DNA of 64,000 nucleotides from UBA4744 sp963718995 (GTDB lineage: Bacteria; Actinomycetota; Acidimicrobiia; Spongiisociales; UBA4744): assembly GCA_963718995.1 (NCBI GenBank), contig CAVRAP010000021.1, forward strand, positions 308,492-372,491, written 5' to 3'. The translations under genes were made by a program, and so were the position numbers. This document shows positions 1-9,316 of this stretch, in pieces (position 1 is the stretch's first letter; each line of letters starts with the position of its first letter). Under the pieces are notes generated by a model that worked only from the letters and a program-made list of their open reading frames with translations, made no database searches and was not told the origin of the DNA.

Positions 1-2
1 AG

Positions 3-1367
3 GGGCGTAGCCCGCTGAGCACCACGCCGACTTTTGTCGAGACCACCGATGCCGACGGACGGCCCGCCCGCCGGGAGACCGACACGCTGGACACGTTCAT
101 GTGTTCATCCTGGTACTGGTTCCGCTACCTGTCACCGGGCTACACAGAGGGCCCTTTCGATCCTGAGGAAGCTGCCTACTGGCTGCCGGTCGATGTCTAT
201 ACGGGAGGGGCAGAACATGCGGTCATGCACCTTCTCTACGCCCGGTTCTTCGTGAAGGCCATGCGCGATATGGGCGTGTTCGACGAAACCTTGATCAAGA
301 TGAAGGAACACGATCGTGACCCGGCCGGGCTTTTCGACGAACCGTTCCTCGTCCTGCGGAATCAGGGTCAGATCCTGGGTGAAGAACGAAGTGGCGACCA
401 GTTGGTCATTGAGGGCCGTCGAGAAGGGAATCGGGTCGTTGCTACCTCGGTTCGGGTCGATGACGCCGCCGAGGCGAGCGCCGGTCTCGTCGTCGGCGAG
501 TTGAAACGACGCACCGAAAACCTCTTGCAGGTCGAAACGGAAACCGGGGTGGTCACTGTCGAAGTGCCCTCTTCGGCCACGGTAGAGACGGCGGCAGTGC
601 AGGGAGTGAACGACGTCTCGCATCTTCGCCACCACCTCGACGTCGAGCGCATGTCGAAATCCAAAGGGAACACCGTCAACCCAGACGACCTGGTCCAACA
701 GTACGGCGCGGATACCGTTCGGACGTACCTGATGTTCGCCTTCGATTGGGAGAAAGGGGGGCCGTGGGACAGCAAAGGCATTCTCGGCTCCTACCGGTTC
801 ATCCAGGATGTCTGGAAGCTGGGAACCGTCCGCTACGAACTCGACGAGTCTGCCACCGCAGAGACCCTCGCAGCATCCACCGAGGCGCTGCGGCGCAGCG
901 TTCACCAAACGATCAAGAAGGTCGACCACGACCTGGCCGCCTTCAAATGGAATACGGCCATCGCTGCCCTCATGAAGCTGCGTAACACCCTCAATGATGC
1001 GCTGGCGGCCCGTCGGGTCTCCGCGGAAGGCTGGGCCGAGGCGGTCGATGCCTTGGTGACCCTGCTCGCCCCGATGGCTCCCCACGTAACCGAGGAATTG
1101 TGGCGCAGTCGGGGCAATGACGAGAGCATTCACGTGCAAGCGTGGCCCCGGTGGGACCCGTCGCTGCTGATTGATCAGACGGTCACGATGGTGGTGCAGG
1201 TCAACGGCAAGGTCCGTGACCGCGTGGAGGTACCCGCAGACATCGGGGAAGCGGATGCCGTCGAGGCGGCTTTGGCCACCGAGCGCGTCCGGTCTTGGAC
1301 CGAGGGCAAGACGGTGCGGAAGGTGATCGCCCGTCCACCCAAGCTCGTCAATATCGTCGTGGGATGA
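3..1367 (+). CDS. leuS: Leucyl-tRNA synthetase, C-terminal part (5' end outside window)
   Basis: Charges tRNA-Leu in the cytoplasm. The reading frame is open from the window edge, so only about 454 C-terminal codons are present. Visible are the catalytic-core segment with SSWYWFRYL, the KMSKS loop written MSKSKGN (about 651-671), the helical anticodon-binding region, and the C-terminal VQVNGKVRD element typical of bacterial LeuRS. A roughly 70-residue segment precedes the KMSKS loop, as expected for the leucine-specific insertion. The stop overlaps the next start as ATGA, so the two are probably translationally coupled. Confidence 0.96.
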   Translation, partial: GRSPLSTTPTFVETTDADGRPARRETDTLDTFMCSSWYWFRYLSPGYTEGPFDPEEAAYWLPVDVYTGGAEHAVMHLLYARFFVKAMRDMGVFDETLIKMKEHDRDPAGLFDEPFLVLRNQGQILGEERSGDQLVIEGRREGNRVVATSVRVDDAAEASAGLVVGELKRRTENLLQVETETGVVTVEVPSSATVETAAVQGVNDVSHLRHHLDVERMSKSKGNTVNPDDLVQQYGADTVRTYLMFAFDWEKGGPWDSKGILGSYRFIQDVWKLGTVRYELDESATAETLAASTEALRRSVHQTIKKVDHDLAAFKWNTAIAALMKLRNTLNDALAARRVSAEGWAEAVDALVTLLAPMAPHVTEELWRSRGNDESIHVQAWPRWDPSLLIDQTVTMVVQVNGKVRDRVEVPADIGEADAVEAALATERVRSWTEGKTVRKVIARPPKLVNIVVG

Positions 1368-1774
1368 ACCCGGTCTCACTGCTCAACGCGTCGGGGATGT
1401 CTCCGGTGCAGGTTTCCTCGGCCCTCGGTGGGCTGGATCTCGACCGGGTCGACGTTCGTCCCGCTCCGGGCTGGATGACCGGGCTGTGGGGCAACACCGT
1501 CTCGGCCATGACCATCGGTACCAAGATCTACGTCAAACCACATCTGCTGGATAGCGATCCCGCCGGCCTGGGCTCGCTGATCGTTCACGAACTCGTCCAC
1601 GTTCGCCAATGGGCGGACCTGCGTGTGGTGATATTCCTGTGGCGCTACCTGTCCGGCTATCTATCGGGCCGATTCGCCGGCCTCTCTCACCCCGACGCTT
1701 ATCGCTCGATCCCGATTGAGATCGAAGCACGCGAACTGGCTGCTCAGATGGAGGGACCGGTCGGTCCGGTGTAG
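1364..1774 (+). CDS. Small HExxH zinc-peptidase-like protein
   Basis: This is a 136-residue protein whose ATG overlaps the leuS stop. Near the middle it has IVHELVHVRQW, an HExxH zinc-binding motif, followed by a hydrophobic stretch and a downstream IEIEARELA segment that could supply the third ligand. The layout resembles the short DUF4157-like metallopeptidase domain. No signal peptide is obvious. Substrate and role are unknown; the calls rest on the motif and on coupling with leuS. The longer in-frame start at 1295 would lie inside leuS and is less likely. Confidence 0.6.
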   Translation: MNPVSLLNASGMSPVQVSSALGGLDLDRVDVRPAPGWMTGLWGNTVSAMTIGTKIYVKPHLLDSDPAGLGSLIVHELVHVRQWADLRVVIFLWRYLSGYLSGRFAGLSHPDAYRSIPIEIEARELAAQMEGPVGPV

Positions 1775-1823
1775 CCCTCGTTTGGCTCGCTCAATTCTCG
1801 GGCTCGATTACCGTTGCCGGGCA

Positions 1824-2633
1824 ATGCTCTTGGCATCGATCCCATCACCAGCCAGCAACGGCATCGAGATTGGCCCATTGGATCTTCGCTTCTACGGCCT
1901 CATGATCGGTATCGGCGTAGTGGCCGCAATCATTGTCACGACCCGGCGCTATGCCCGGAGGGGTGGCGATCCGGCCATCGCCGAAAAACTCCTCGTGTGG
2001 GCGGTGGTCGCGGGAGTGATCGGCGCCCGGATTGCTTACGTGGCGCCTCGCTTCAGCCAGATAGCCGACCGCGGGTTCTGGCATCTCTTCGCGATCTGGG
2101 AAGGTGGTCTGGCGCTCTACGGCGGACTGACGGCCGGAGTGATCGTGGGTGTCTGGCTCATACGCAAGAACCACGGCGATGTTCCGGCCATGCTCGACGC
2201 AGCCGCCATCGGCATTCCGCTCGCCCAGGGAATCGGCAGATGGGGCAACTACTTCAACCAGGAACTGTTTGGTACCCCTTCCGACCTCCCTTGGGCGGTT
2301 GAGATCGCCGAACGGTTCCGCCCTTCGGACTACCTCGACTCGGCGACGTTCCACCCGGTGTTCCTCTACGAGAGCCTCTGGAACCTGGCCATCGTGATTC
2401 CGTTCGTACTGTGGGTTGAGCGGCGCTTCGATCTCCGTCGGGGCAATGTGTTCCTCGTATATGTGATCTCCTACGGCTTCGCCAGGTTCCTCCTCGAGTT
2501 CATCCGTACTGACAACGCCACGATCGTCGCAGGCATGCGGGCCAATCAACTCTTCGCCGCTGTTGTAGTGGTCGTCGCGGCGGTGATCCTGTTTCTTCGA
2601 CAGCGGAAACCCGTCACAGCACCAACCGGGTGA
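1824..2633 (+). CDS. lgt: Prolipoprotein diacylglyceryl transferase
   Basis: Transfers diacylglycerol from phosphatidylglycerol to the lipobox cysteine of prolipoproteins, the first step of lipoprotein maturation in the membrane. The protein has 269 residues and about seven membrane segments. The Lgt signature GIGRWGNYFNQELFG lies at residues 136-150, followed by HPVFLYESLWN. I chose ATG 1824 because the protein then begins a few residues before the conserved IEIGPLDLRFYG start; the open frame extends further upstream without family resemblance. Lipoproteins in this window (the ABC binding protein at 30,011 and the element lipoprotein at 40,783) would be substrates. Confidence 0.95.
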   Translation: MLLASIPSPASNGIEIGPLDLRFYGLMIGIGVVAAIIVTTRRYARRGGDPAIAEKLLVWAVVAGVIGARIAYVAPRFSQIADRGFWHLFAIWEGGLALYGGLTAGVIVGVWLIRKNHGDVPAMLDAAAIGIPLAQGIGRWGNYFNQELFGTPSDLPWAVEIAERFRPSDYLDSATFHPVFLYESLWNLAIVIPFVLWVERRFDLRRGNVFLVYVISYGFARFLLEFIRTDNATIVAGMRANQLFAAVVVVVAAVILFLRQRKPVTAPTG

Positions 2634-2648
2634 ACTCTTCCACCGGGG

Positions 2649-3314
2649 TCATTCAGGATCCGGGAGGCTGACTCCGAGATCGCGGCCGACCTCGTGGACA
2701 TATTGTTGGTGGGCCGGTTGGGTGATCGTCTGGTAGTAAGAACGGAGGGCAGCGGCCCCTTCGTCCGGGCGATCCAGGCGGCGGAGCATCATGACGACGG
2801 GAAGGGCTGTCGGCAGTGGGAGGGCTTTCAATCCGCTCGCGGTCCATAGTTCGAGGATGCTCTCCCGAGTTGCGCGTTGTTCGAGCCAGTTGGTGCCGTG
2901 CTCGAGGATCGCATCGCCGATCTCGATTGCCGGCTGGCTGTGGTCGGGACGAAGCTCCCACCAAGTGTCTTCGTTGCGACCGAGCAGTTGCCCCAAGCGT
3001 TCCCTGATTGCGCAGTCGTATTCGTTGACGAAATCGGGAAAGACCACATCCTTTTGTCGCCCGCTCAACAACCAGGCCTCTTCAATGGCTACGCCGAGGT
3101 TGACCGTGAACAATCCGTGGAGGTCGAGGCGGATCGGGGGGATCGGTTCGGCCCTGGGCGGCAGATTCCGGCCCATCTGAAAACTGATGACCTGGACGAC
3201 TCCAGGCTCGGCCGATCGATTGAACGCATGCCGTCGTTTCCGGAATCCGGCTTCTTTGAGACGCGGATGCAGCGCTTTGACGATGGCAGCCATGGTCTCG
3301 GCTGGTGTGGTCAA
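2649..3314 (-). CDS. DUF4304 domain protein
   Basis: A 221-residue cytoplasmic protein. The N-terminal half shows the DUF4304 pattern: a basic GFRKRRHAFNR stretch followed by VVQVISFQMGR and a conserved VNLGVAIEE strand. No catalytic motif can be seen and the family has no assigned function. It lies downstream of the PPK2 gene on the same strand with about 50 bases between them, so the two may share a transcript, and it converges on lgt. The functional link with PPK2 is unproven. Confidence 0.75.
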   Translation of the reverse strand: MTTPAETMAAIVKALHPRLKEAGFRKRRHAFNRSAEPGVVQVISFQMGRNLPPRAEPIPPIRLDLHGLFTVNLGVAIEEAWLLSGRQKDVVFPDFVNEYDCAIRERLGQLLGRNEDTWWELRPDHSQPAIEIGDAILEHGTNWLEQRATRESILELWTASGLKALPLPTALPVVMMLRRLDRPDEGAAALRSYYQTITQPAHQQYVHEVGRDLGVSLPDPE

Positions 3315-3365
3315 AGCTGCCTCCTCACGGTCCGCCGGATTCCTACTGCAGAGACAGCTGGGCCG

Positions 3366-4169
3366 CTATTCGATGACGATTCCTTCGAGGTCCTCTTCGG
3401 GTTCCGGATACCGCATGTCGAGGTTCTCGAGGGTGGCGACCAGTATCCTCGAGACAACCAGATTCCGGTACCACTTGCGATCGGCCGGTATCACGTACCA
3501 GGGGGCCGAAGCGGTACTCGTCTTCGATAGCACCGCCGCAAAAGCCTCGGCGTATTCATCCCAGCGTTCCCGTTCGGCGAGATCGCCTTTGGCGAACTTC
3601 CATTGCTTGTGGGGCTCATCCAATCGAGCCTGGAGCCGCTCTTTCTGCTCTTCTTTGGAGATGTGGAGATAGAACTTCAGGATCGTGGTGCCTTCGTCGG
3701 CAAGCATCTTCTCGAAAGCATTGATGTGGTCGTAGCGCCGGCCCCATACCTCGGGGGGGACCAGGTTGTGAACCCGAACGACGAGCACGTCTTCATAGTG
3801 GCTGCGGTTGAAGATCGTAATCTCGCCGGACCCCGGGGTGTGACGGTGGACCCGCCACAAGTAGTCGTGGGCACGTTCGGTATCGGTGGGTTTCTTGAAG
3901 CTCGCCACCTTGACACCCTGTGGGTTGGTCCCGTCGAACACGTGACGGATGGTCCCGTCCTTGCCCCCGGAGTCCATCGCTTGGAGAACGATCAGGATCT
4001 TGTGCTTGCCTTCTGCGTAGAGCAATTCCTGGAGCTCTTCCAATCGATCGTTGAGCGCCTTCAATTCGTGGCGAGCCGCTGCCTTGTCGCCCTCGAACGC
4101 GCTCCGATCGGCCGGATCCCAGGCGGCGAGATCGACCAAGGTCCCGGGTTCGATGCGGTACTGATCCAT
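3366..4169 (-). CDS. ppk2: Polyphosphate kinase 2 family nucleotide phosphotransferase
   Basis: Uses polyphosphate to phosphorylate nucleoside phosphates. The protein has 267 residues, the usual size of a single-domain PPK2. The Walker A motif MDSGGKDG is at residues 65-72, and the lid/Walker B region FNRSHYEDVL starts at about residue 120. The FNRSHYED form is the one seen in class I PPK2 enzymes, which mostly phosphorylate nucleoside diphosphates, but class cannot be settled by eye. It is divergent from comEA, with about 95 bases between the two starts. Confidence 0.9.
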   Translation of the reverse strand: MDQYRIEPGTLVDLAAWDPADRSAFEGDKAAARHELKALNDRLEELQELLYAEGKHKILIVLQAMDSGGKDGTIRHVFDGTNPQGVKVASFKKPTDTERAHDYLWRVHRHTPGSGEITIFNRSHYEDVLVVRVHNLVPPEVWGRRYDHINAFEKMLADEGTTILKFYLHISKEEQKERLQARLDEPHKQWKFAKGDLAERERWDEYAEAFAAVLSKTSTASAPWYVIPADRKWYRNLVVSRILVATLENLDMRYPEPEEDLEGIVIE

Positions 4170-4263
4170 GAGGTCCTCCAGCTAGTTCACAAACTGCAAC
4201 CTACTTCAACCTGTCGTCCCCAGCTGATACAAGGAGTCTGGATGTAGATCTCGAGGTCGATGG

Positions 4264-4827
4264 GTGCAACGTGTACATGTGCTGGCGGCGCTGGCCGTCC
4301 TCGGCCTGGCCGGTCTCGCCGGGGCCTGGCTAGGCGCCCCGCATGTGGATCCGCCACCGGTGGCGGTTGCCACCGGTGAACCGGTCGGGTCGGCGTCGGT
4401 TGAACCTACCGACGCCATTACCGTCCACGTGTCCGGCGCCGTCCGGTTGCCCGGCCTGGTGACCCTCCAGCCGGGCGATCGGGTAGCCCAGGCCATTGCT
4501 GCGGCGGGAGGCGCCCTGGTTGTCGCCGAGCTCGCCGCGTTGAATCTGGCTGCCGTCGTTGACGACGGCGATCAAGTAATCGTTCCGGTCAAGGGAGCGC
4601 CCGCCGGTCGGACGAATACCTCAACGGCCGAGGGTTTGGTCGACGTCAATCGGGGATCGGCTTCCGATCTTGAGGCTTTGCCGGGTGTTGGTCCGGTGCT
4701 GGCCAAACGGATCTTCGAGTATCGCGAAGAACACGGTCCTTTCAAGACGGCCGAAGACTTGCTCGATGTGCCCGGCATCGGAGAGGCGAAGCTGGCCGCT
4801 TTGCGAGATGCACTGAATCTCAAGTGA
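4264..4827 (+). CDS. comEA: ComEA-type competence DNA-binding protein
   Basis: Binds incoming double-stranded DNA at the outer face of the membrane during natural transformation. The 187-residue protein starts at GTG 4264 with one N-terminal membrane anchor. A SLBB-like domain follows at about residues 52-110 (ITVHVSGAV ... VNVPV-like strand), then a linker and a C-terminal double helix-hairpin-helix at about 125-187 (ALPGVGPVLAKRI and LLDVPGIGEAKL). The stop overlaps the comEC start as ATGA-type overlap (4824-4827), the standard competence gene pair. Confidence 0.93.
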   Translation: MQRVHVLAALAVLGLAGLAGAWLGAPHVDPPPVAVATGEPVGSASVEPTDAITVHVSGAVRLPGLVTLQPGDRVAQAIAAAGGALVVAELAALNLAAVVDDGDQVIVPVKGAPAGRTNTSTAEGLVDVNRGSASDLEALPGVGPVLAKRIFEYREEHGPFKTAEDLLDVPGIGEAKLAALRDALNLK

Positions 4828-6987
4828 AGGTGACGGCTGGACGCCTGCGCCTGCCTTCAGGCCCGGAGCTGTGGGTCCTCGCGGCGGCAGCGTTGGTTTG
4901 GGGAGGAACTGCCGTCGGACGGCTGTTTGGATGGACGGCCGTCCTAGTTGCCGTGCTGGTGGGCACGGTCGCGGTCGCCGGGACACGGCGGGGTTGGGTC
5001 ATGGTCCTGGCAGCCTGCCTCGTTGGAGGTGCGATGTCCGGGGCTCTGGCCGGTGCGGACGAACAGGACACGTTGGCGGCGTTGACCCTGGACGGCCCGG
5101 TTCGCGTGGCGGGTCGGGCTATCGACGACGTCCGGCCGGGTCGCAACGGTGACTGGTTCTTGTTGCAGCCCACCCATCTGCGCCGAGACGGAGCATGGCT
5201 CGCCTGGCAAGGACCTCCCCTGCTCATCGGGCTGAGGGAACCCGTAGACGTGGCCGCTCACCAGCGTGTGCAGGTCGATGGAACCGCTCGGCAAGCCGCC
5301 GGGTATGCGCGCGGCGATGCCTACGCCGGAAGGATCACCGCCCGCAGCGTGATTTCGCTCGGCCCTGCGACTGATCCGCTCTTCCGGGTGGGAAACGTGG
5401 TGCGGGATCGTGTGGCGAATGGGTTGACTCCCTACGGGGGTGCGCCCGCGGCAGCCTTGGTCAGTGGGTTCTTGATCGGCGACGTCCGGGAATTGCCGCC
5501 CTTGGACGGTGAACAGCTTCGGTCGGCCGGTCTCTCCCACTTCGTGGCGGTATCGGGTAGCAACGTGGCTGTTTTCCTGGTGCTCTGGTGGGTGATCACG
5601 GGGCCGTTGGCGATGGGCCCGCGACGCCGGGCACTCACCGGGTTGGCCGGTCTGGCGCTGTTTGTGGTGATCACGCGATGGGAGCCGTCGGTACTGAGGG
5701 CGTCGGCTATGGCGGGACTCGTCCTCGTGGCGCGAACCTTCGGCGTCGCGCTCTCTCCCTGGTCGGCGCTCGGCGCGGCCGTCGCTGGTGTACTGCTAGT
5801 CGCGGGTGAACTCGGTACCGACGTCGGCTTCCAGCTCTCCGTGGCCGCAACTATTGGTGTCATAGCCGGCTCAGATATATTCCGGTTTGCCCGGGCCCGC
5901 TGGTTGGCCGGCTCGCTGGGAGTCACGGTCAGTGCCCAGATCGCAGTCGGGCCGTTGCTGCTCATCCACTTTGGTGCGGTGCCGCTTGTCTCACCTCTGG
6001 CCAACCTCCTGGCGGCGCCGCTCGTTATGGTTTCAACCGTTTCCGGCGGGTTAGGCGTGCTCATCGGGATGAGGCCGATGATCGACGTTGCCGTGGCATC
6101 CGCCGATCTCGTCCTGGGTATCGCCCGATTCGCCGCGCCCTGGCCGCAACTGGAACCAGGCAGCCTGACCGTCGCGGCCCTGGTGGTGGGAGCGGCCCTG
6201 TGGCGACCCCTCCGGGCGCCGGCCGCGGCTGGTCGGTGCCTGTTTGCTGGCCTTCATCGTGTTTGCACCGACGGCTCAGGTCCGGGGTGCGGCTGTTGCG
6301 GTCCTCGACGTCGGCCAGGGGGACGCCATCTTGCTGCGCGGTCATGAAGGGGAGACGGTGCTGGTTGATGGCGGGCCTGATCCGGTGCTGCTCGTGCGAA
6401 AACTCCGGGAGATGGGCGTCGATCGGATCGACCTGGCGGTCCTCTCGCACCCGCATGCCGATCACACTTCGGGAATGGTCGCAGCTCTGACCAGCGTGCC
6501 GGTAGGGAGGCTCTGGCATCCGGGGTTTGTAGACGCAGGAAGGGGTTTTGAGGAGCTGCTGGCCATTGCTGCGTCCCGGGGAGTACCGGTTGAGGTTCCC
6601 GCCGCAGGATGGAACGCAGATATCGGCACGATCCACCTGGAGGTAATCGGTCCAGTCCGCCGTTATGCCTCTCCGAACGATCAGTCGCTGGTCGTGGTCG
6701 CAACGATCCATCGTCAGAGGGTCTTGCTGGCCGGCGACATCGAGGTCATCGCCCAACGGGAACTCGGAACCATCCGGGCCGACGTTCTGAAGGTTCCCCA
6801 TCAGGGTGCGGCTACTTCGGATCTGGACTGGCTGCAGGCGGTCCAGGCGACCACGGCCATCATCAGTGTCGGCCCCAACACATTCGGGCATCCATCGGCA
6901 GATGTGGTTGAAGCTCTGGAACGGGCCGGGTCGGAAGTGCTCCGGACCGACCAGGACGGTGATGTCGTCATCCGGCTTGGTCCGTGA
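4824..6987 (+). CDS. comEC: ComEC/Rec2 competence DNA channel, reading frame broken once
   Basis: Forms the membrane channel that takes up single-stranded DNA. The first frame (4824 to about 6230) gives an N-terminal OB-like domain and the polytopic ComEC core with SHFVAVSGSNVAVF. The second frame (through 6987) gives the metallo-beta-lactamase domain with VLDVGQGDAILL, SHPHADHTSG and VLKVPHQGA. The two halves join only with a +1 shift near 6200-6245, in a GC-rich stretch with a CCCC run. The second part has no good start of its own (TTG 6244 in the middle of a membrane helix), so this is one gene with either a sequence error or a real frameshift. Confidence 0.88.
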
Positions 6988-7036
6988 GGTTGTGCGCTAC
7001 GCTGCCGCGATCGTCGACATCTCGAGAGCCGAACAC

Positions 7037-7867
7037 ATGCAAGCAGTGGCATCGTTTGAAACCGGTGGCCGCCGGTTCGACTTCACCGGTGACAGAACCT
7101 ATGTGATGGGCGTTATCAACGTGTCGCCTGAGTCGCGCAACGAGCACACGGTCGCCGCATCGCCCGGCGACGCACTGAGGATGGCGCGCGAATACCGGAG
7201 CTTCGGAGCGTCGATCATCGACCTGGGCGGGCAGTCCTCGCACTACGAAAACGCCGAGTTGGAGGCTGAGGAAGAACTGCAACGGTTGCTTCCGGCCCTG
7301 GAACTCCTGGTTGACGACGGGTTCGTCGTGGCGGTCGACACGTGGAAACCGGAGGTGGCCGCCGCGGCTGCGGCGGCGGGAGCCGCCATCATCAACGATA
7401 CCGGCGGCCTGCAAGACGCTGCGATGATCGAGGTGGTCCGGGAGGCAGCCATTCCGGCCGTTGTGATGTACATCGAAGGTGAGAACCCGCTGCGGGTCGA
7501 GGACATGGAGTTCGCCGCGGACAAGGCAGCCAACATGGCCGAGCTTCTCGGCCGGCGGCTGGCCACGCTCTCCTCGGCAGGTATAACCGAAGTACTCGTG
7601 GATCCCGGACTCTCGATCAACTACCGCAGCGATTACCGCCGGTACACCCTCCAGCAGATGGAAGTCATCCGAAGGTTGGGGGACCTGCGGGGCCTGGGAC
7701 ACCCGGTACTCATTCCGGTGCCCCGCAAACGTGAGTTTCCACGGGTGATGGCATACACCACGTTGGCGCTCGAGTACGGGGCCGACGTCATACGAGTCCA
7801 CGATGTAGAGGCAGCGTGCGATCTCGTACGGCTGTATGGTCGGGACGACCCGGAGATGCAGTCGTGA
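7037..7867 (+). CDS. Dihydropteroate synthase-like (pterin-binding) protein, divergent
   Basis: A 276-residue TIM-barrel protein of the pterin-binding family, in which dihydropteroate synthase condenses pABA with the pterin. It keeps VMGVINVSPES, DTWKPEVA, AAIINDTGGL, VLVDPGL and RVHDV in the right order. It departs at key places: GGQSSHYEN replaces the usual GGESTRPG, and PRKREF replaces the SRK motif near the end. It may therefore be a paralogue with a different substrate rather than the folate enzyme. ATG 7037 is chosen at the conserved N terminus. Its stop overlaps the holA GTG. Confidence 0.75.
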   Translation: MQAVASFETGGRRFDFTGDRTYVMGVINVSPESRNEHTVAASPGDALRMAREYRSFGASIIDLGGQSSHYENAELEAEEELQRLLPALELLVDDGFVVAVDTWKPEVAAAAAAAGAAIINDTGGLQDAAMIEVVREAAIPAVVMYIEGENPLRVEDMEFAADKAANMAELLGRRLATLSSAGITEVLVDPGLSINYRSDYRRYTLQQMEVIRRLGDLRGLGHPVLIPVPRKREFPRVMAYTTLALEYGADVIRVHDVEAACDLVRLYGRDDPEMQS

Positions 7868-8871
7868 AACATGTGATCCATGTCAAAGGGCCTTCCGACG
7901 CCGGACCGGGCGAGCGGCAGGAGATGCTCGAGATCAGCCGCCGATTGCTGACGCAAGCCGGGGTGGAGCGATCCAGCATCATTCGCATCGACGTGCCCAG
8001 CCGGGGAGCGGAAGAGCCGGGTGAAGGCGGAGTTCTGCGTCCCGCGGTTGAGCCGATCGTTCCGGCTCTCCAATCCGGTTCACTCTTTGGAGATCGACAG
8101 GGAATCGAGATTCTCGACGCGCAGGCTCTCCAGGCCGCCGAAGGCGACGTCATCATCGAGTTGCTGGAGGCAGCCGATCCAGAGGCCGTGACTGCCGTGT
8201 TCTTGACCACGGGGACGATGCCGGCCCGGCTCGGAAAAGCCGTTCGTTCGCTCGGCGAAGTGATGGAAGTCAAGAAGCTGCGCGAGCGAGACGCGGCGGA
8301 CTGGTTGAGTCACGCCGTACGGGAACGGAAACTGAAACTCAACTCGGACGCCGCAGCCGCGTTGTTGCAGCGCTTCGGATCTGACGTTGCGGGCCTCTCC
8401 CAGGCATTGGATCAGTTCTCCTCAAGCGAGGAAGTGACCGGCAAGGATGTGCTGGCGCGGTTTCGCAATCGGCCCGATGAGCCCATGTGGTACTACGCAG
8501 ATGCGGTGTCAGATGGGGATATTGCGGAAGCCTTACGCAGGTTGGCCGACTTCCTGGTTCATGGCCATCCGCTGCAACTCATGGGCTTTCTCGAGAGTGA
8601 CTTGCGGCGCAGATCCCTGGCTGCTGCAGCTCCAAACCTGGAAACGCTGGCCGAATGGTTAGGTTCGCAACCGAAGGCTTTTCCCGTGCAGAAAGCGTGG
8701 CGCAGGCGGGGGAGCACGAGTGACAGCAATCTCCAGCGGGCTCTTTCTGCCCTGAGCCGGGCAGATCAGCTTCTGAAAACCGCTCCCGATGACATGCACC
8801 GGGTCACGATGGAACGACTGACTGTGGCGTTGTGTCTGTGGTACGGAGGAAAAGCCCGGCGGGTGAGCTGA
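7864..8871 (+). CDS. holA: DNA polymerase III delta subunit
   Basis: The delta subunit opens the beta sliding clamp in the clamp loader. The protein has about 335 residues, normal for the family. It lacks an active P-loop, as expected, and shows the HolA layout: an N-terminal RecA-like part with LFGDRQGIEIL, then FLTTGTMPARLGKAV, a helical lid, and a C-terminal domain with GHPLQLMGFLESDLRR and RADQLLKT. GTG 7864 overlaps the preceding stop as GTGA. It sits next to rpsT, a common actinobacterial neighbourhood. Confidence 0.88.
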   Translation: MKHVIHVKGPSDAGPGERQEMLEISRRLLTQAGVERSSIIRIDVPSRGAEEPGEGGVLRPAVEPIVPALQSGSLFGDRQGIEILDAQALQAAEGDVIIELLEAADPEAVTAVFLTTGTMPARLGKAVRSLGEVMEVKKLRERDAADWLSHAVRERKLKLNSDAAAALLQRFGSDVAGLSQALDQFSSSEEVTGKDVLARFRNRPDEPMWYYADAVSDGDIAEALRRLADFLVHGHPLQLMGFLESDLRRRSLAAAAPNLETLAEWLGSQPKAFPVQKAWRRRGSTSDSNLQRALSALSRADQLLKTAPDDMHRVTMERLTVALCLWYGGKARRVS

Positions 8872-8919
8872 AAATCAGCCTTCCGTCGTCCTGGCTGCGG
8901 CTGCCCGGATGCCTCTTGA

Positions 8920-9189
8920 CTAGGAGCCCAAGAGGTCCTTGACTCGTCGGGTGAGCCGGGCTTTGCGCCGGGCTGCGGTGTTCTTGGCGAGCACGCCCTT
9001 GGAAACGGCCGTGTCGATGCGCTTCTGAGCCAACTGCAGCGCTTTGGTCGCGGCGGCTGCGTCTCCGGACTCGGCAGCCGCGAGAGCCGCTTTCGTGCGG
9101 GTCTTGAGTTCAGTGCGAATCGCCTTGTTACGTTCAGAACGCTTCACATTCTGGCGGTTTCGCTTCATCTGGGACTTGATATTGGCCAT
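8920..9189 (-). CDS. rpsT: 30S ribosomal protein S20
   Basis: Binds 16S rRNA early in small-subunit assembly. The protein is 89 residues, very rich in Lys, Arg and Ala, and begins MANIKSQMKRNRQN, the standard S20 start. ATG at 9187-9189 is certain from homology; the open frame continues upstream but that part is not S20. It is convergent with holA and divergent from lepA, with 127 bases between the starts. Confidence 0.97.
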   Translation of the reverse strand: MANIKSQMKRNRQNVKRSERNKAIRTELKTRTKAALAAAESGDAAAATKALQLAQKRIDTAVSKGVLAKNTAARRKARLTRRVKDLLGS

Positions 9190-9316
9190 AACGGAAGACA
9201 CTTTCGTGATTCGAGGAATCGACCCGCGGCTCATCGCCCCGAGGTTCGAACGGACCGGAAGGTTAGCAGCGCCCGCGCCATCGGTACAATGCCACACTGC
9301 CTCGTTCGGAGCCTCG

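Noticed and set aside
132..1379. 415-codon open frame on the minus strand opposite leuS
   Set aside because: It is antisense to a clearly conserved synthetase and has no family motif; long antisense frames are common in high-GC DNA.
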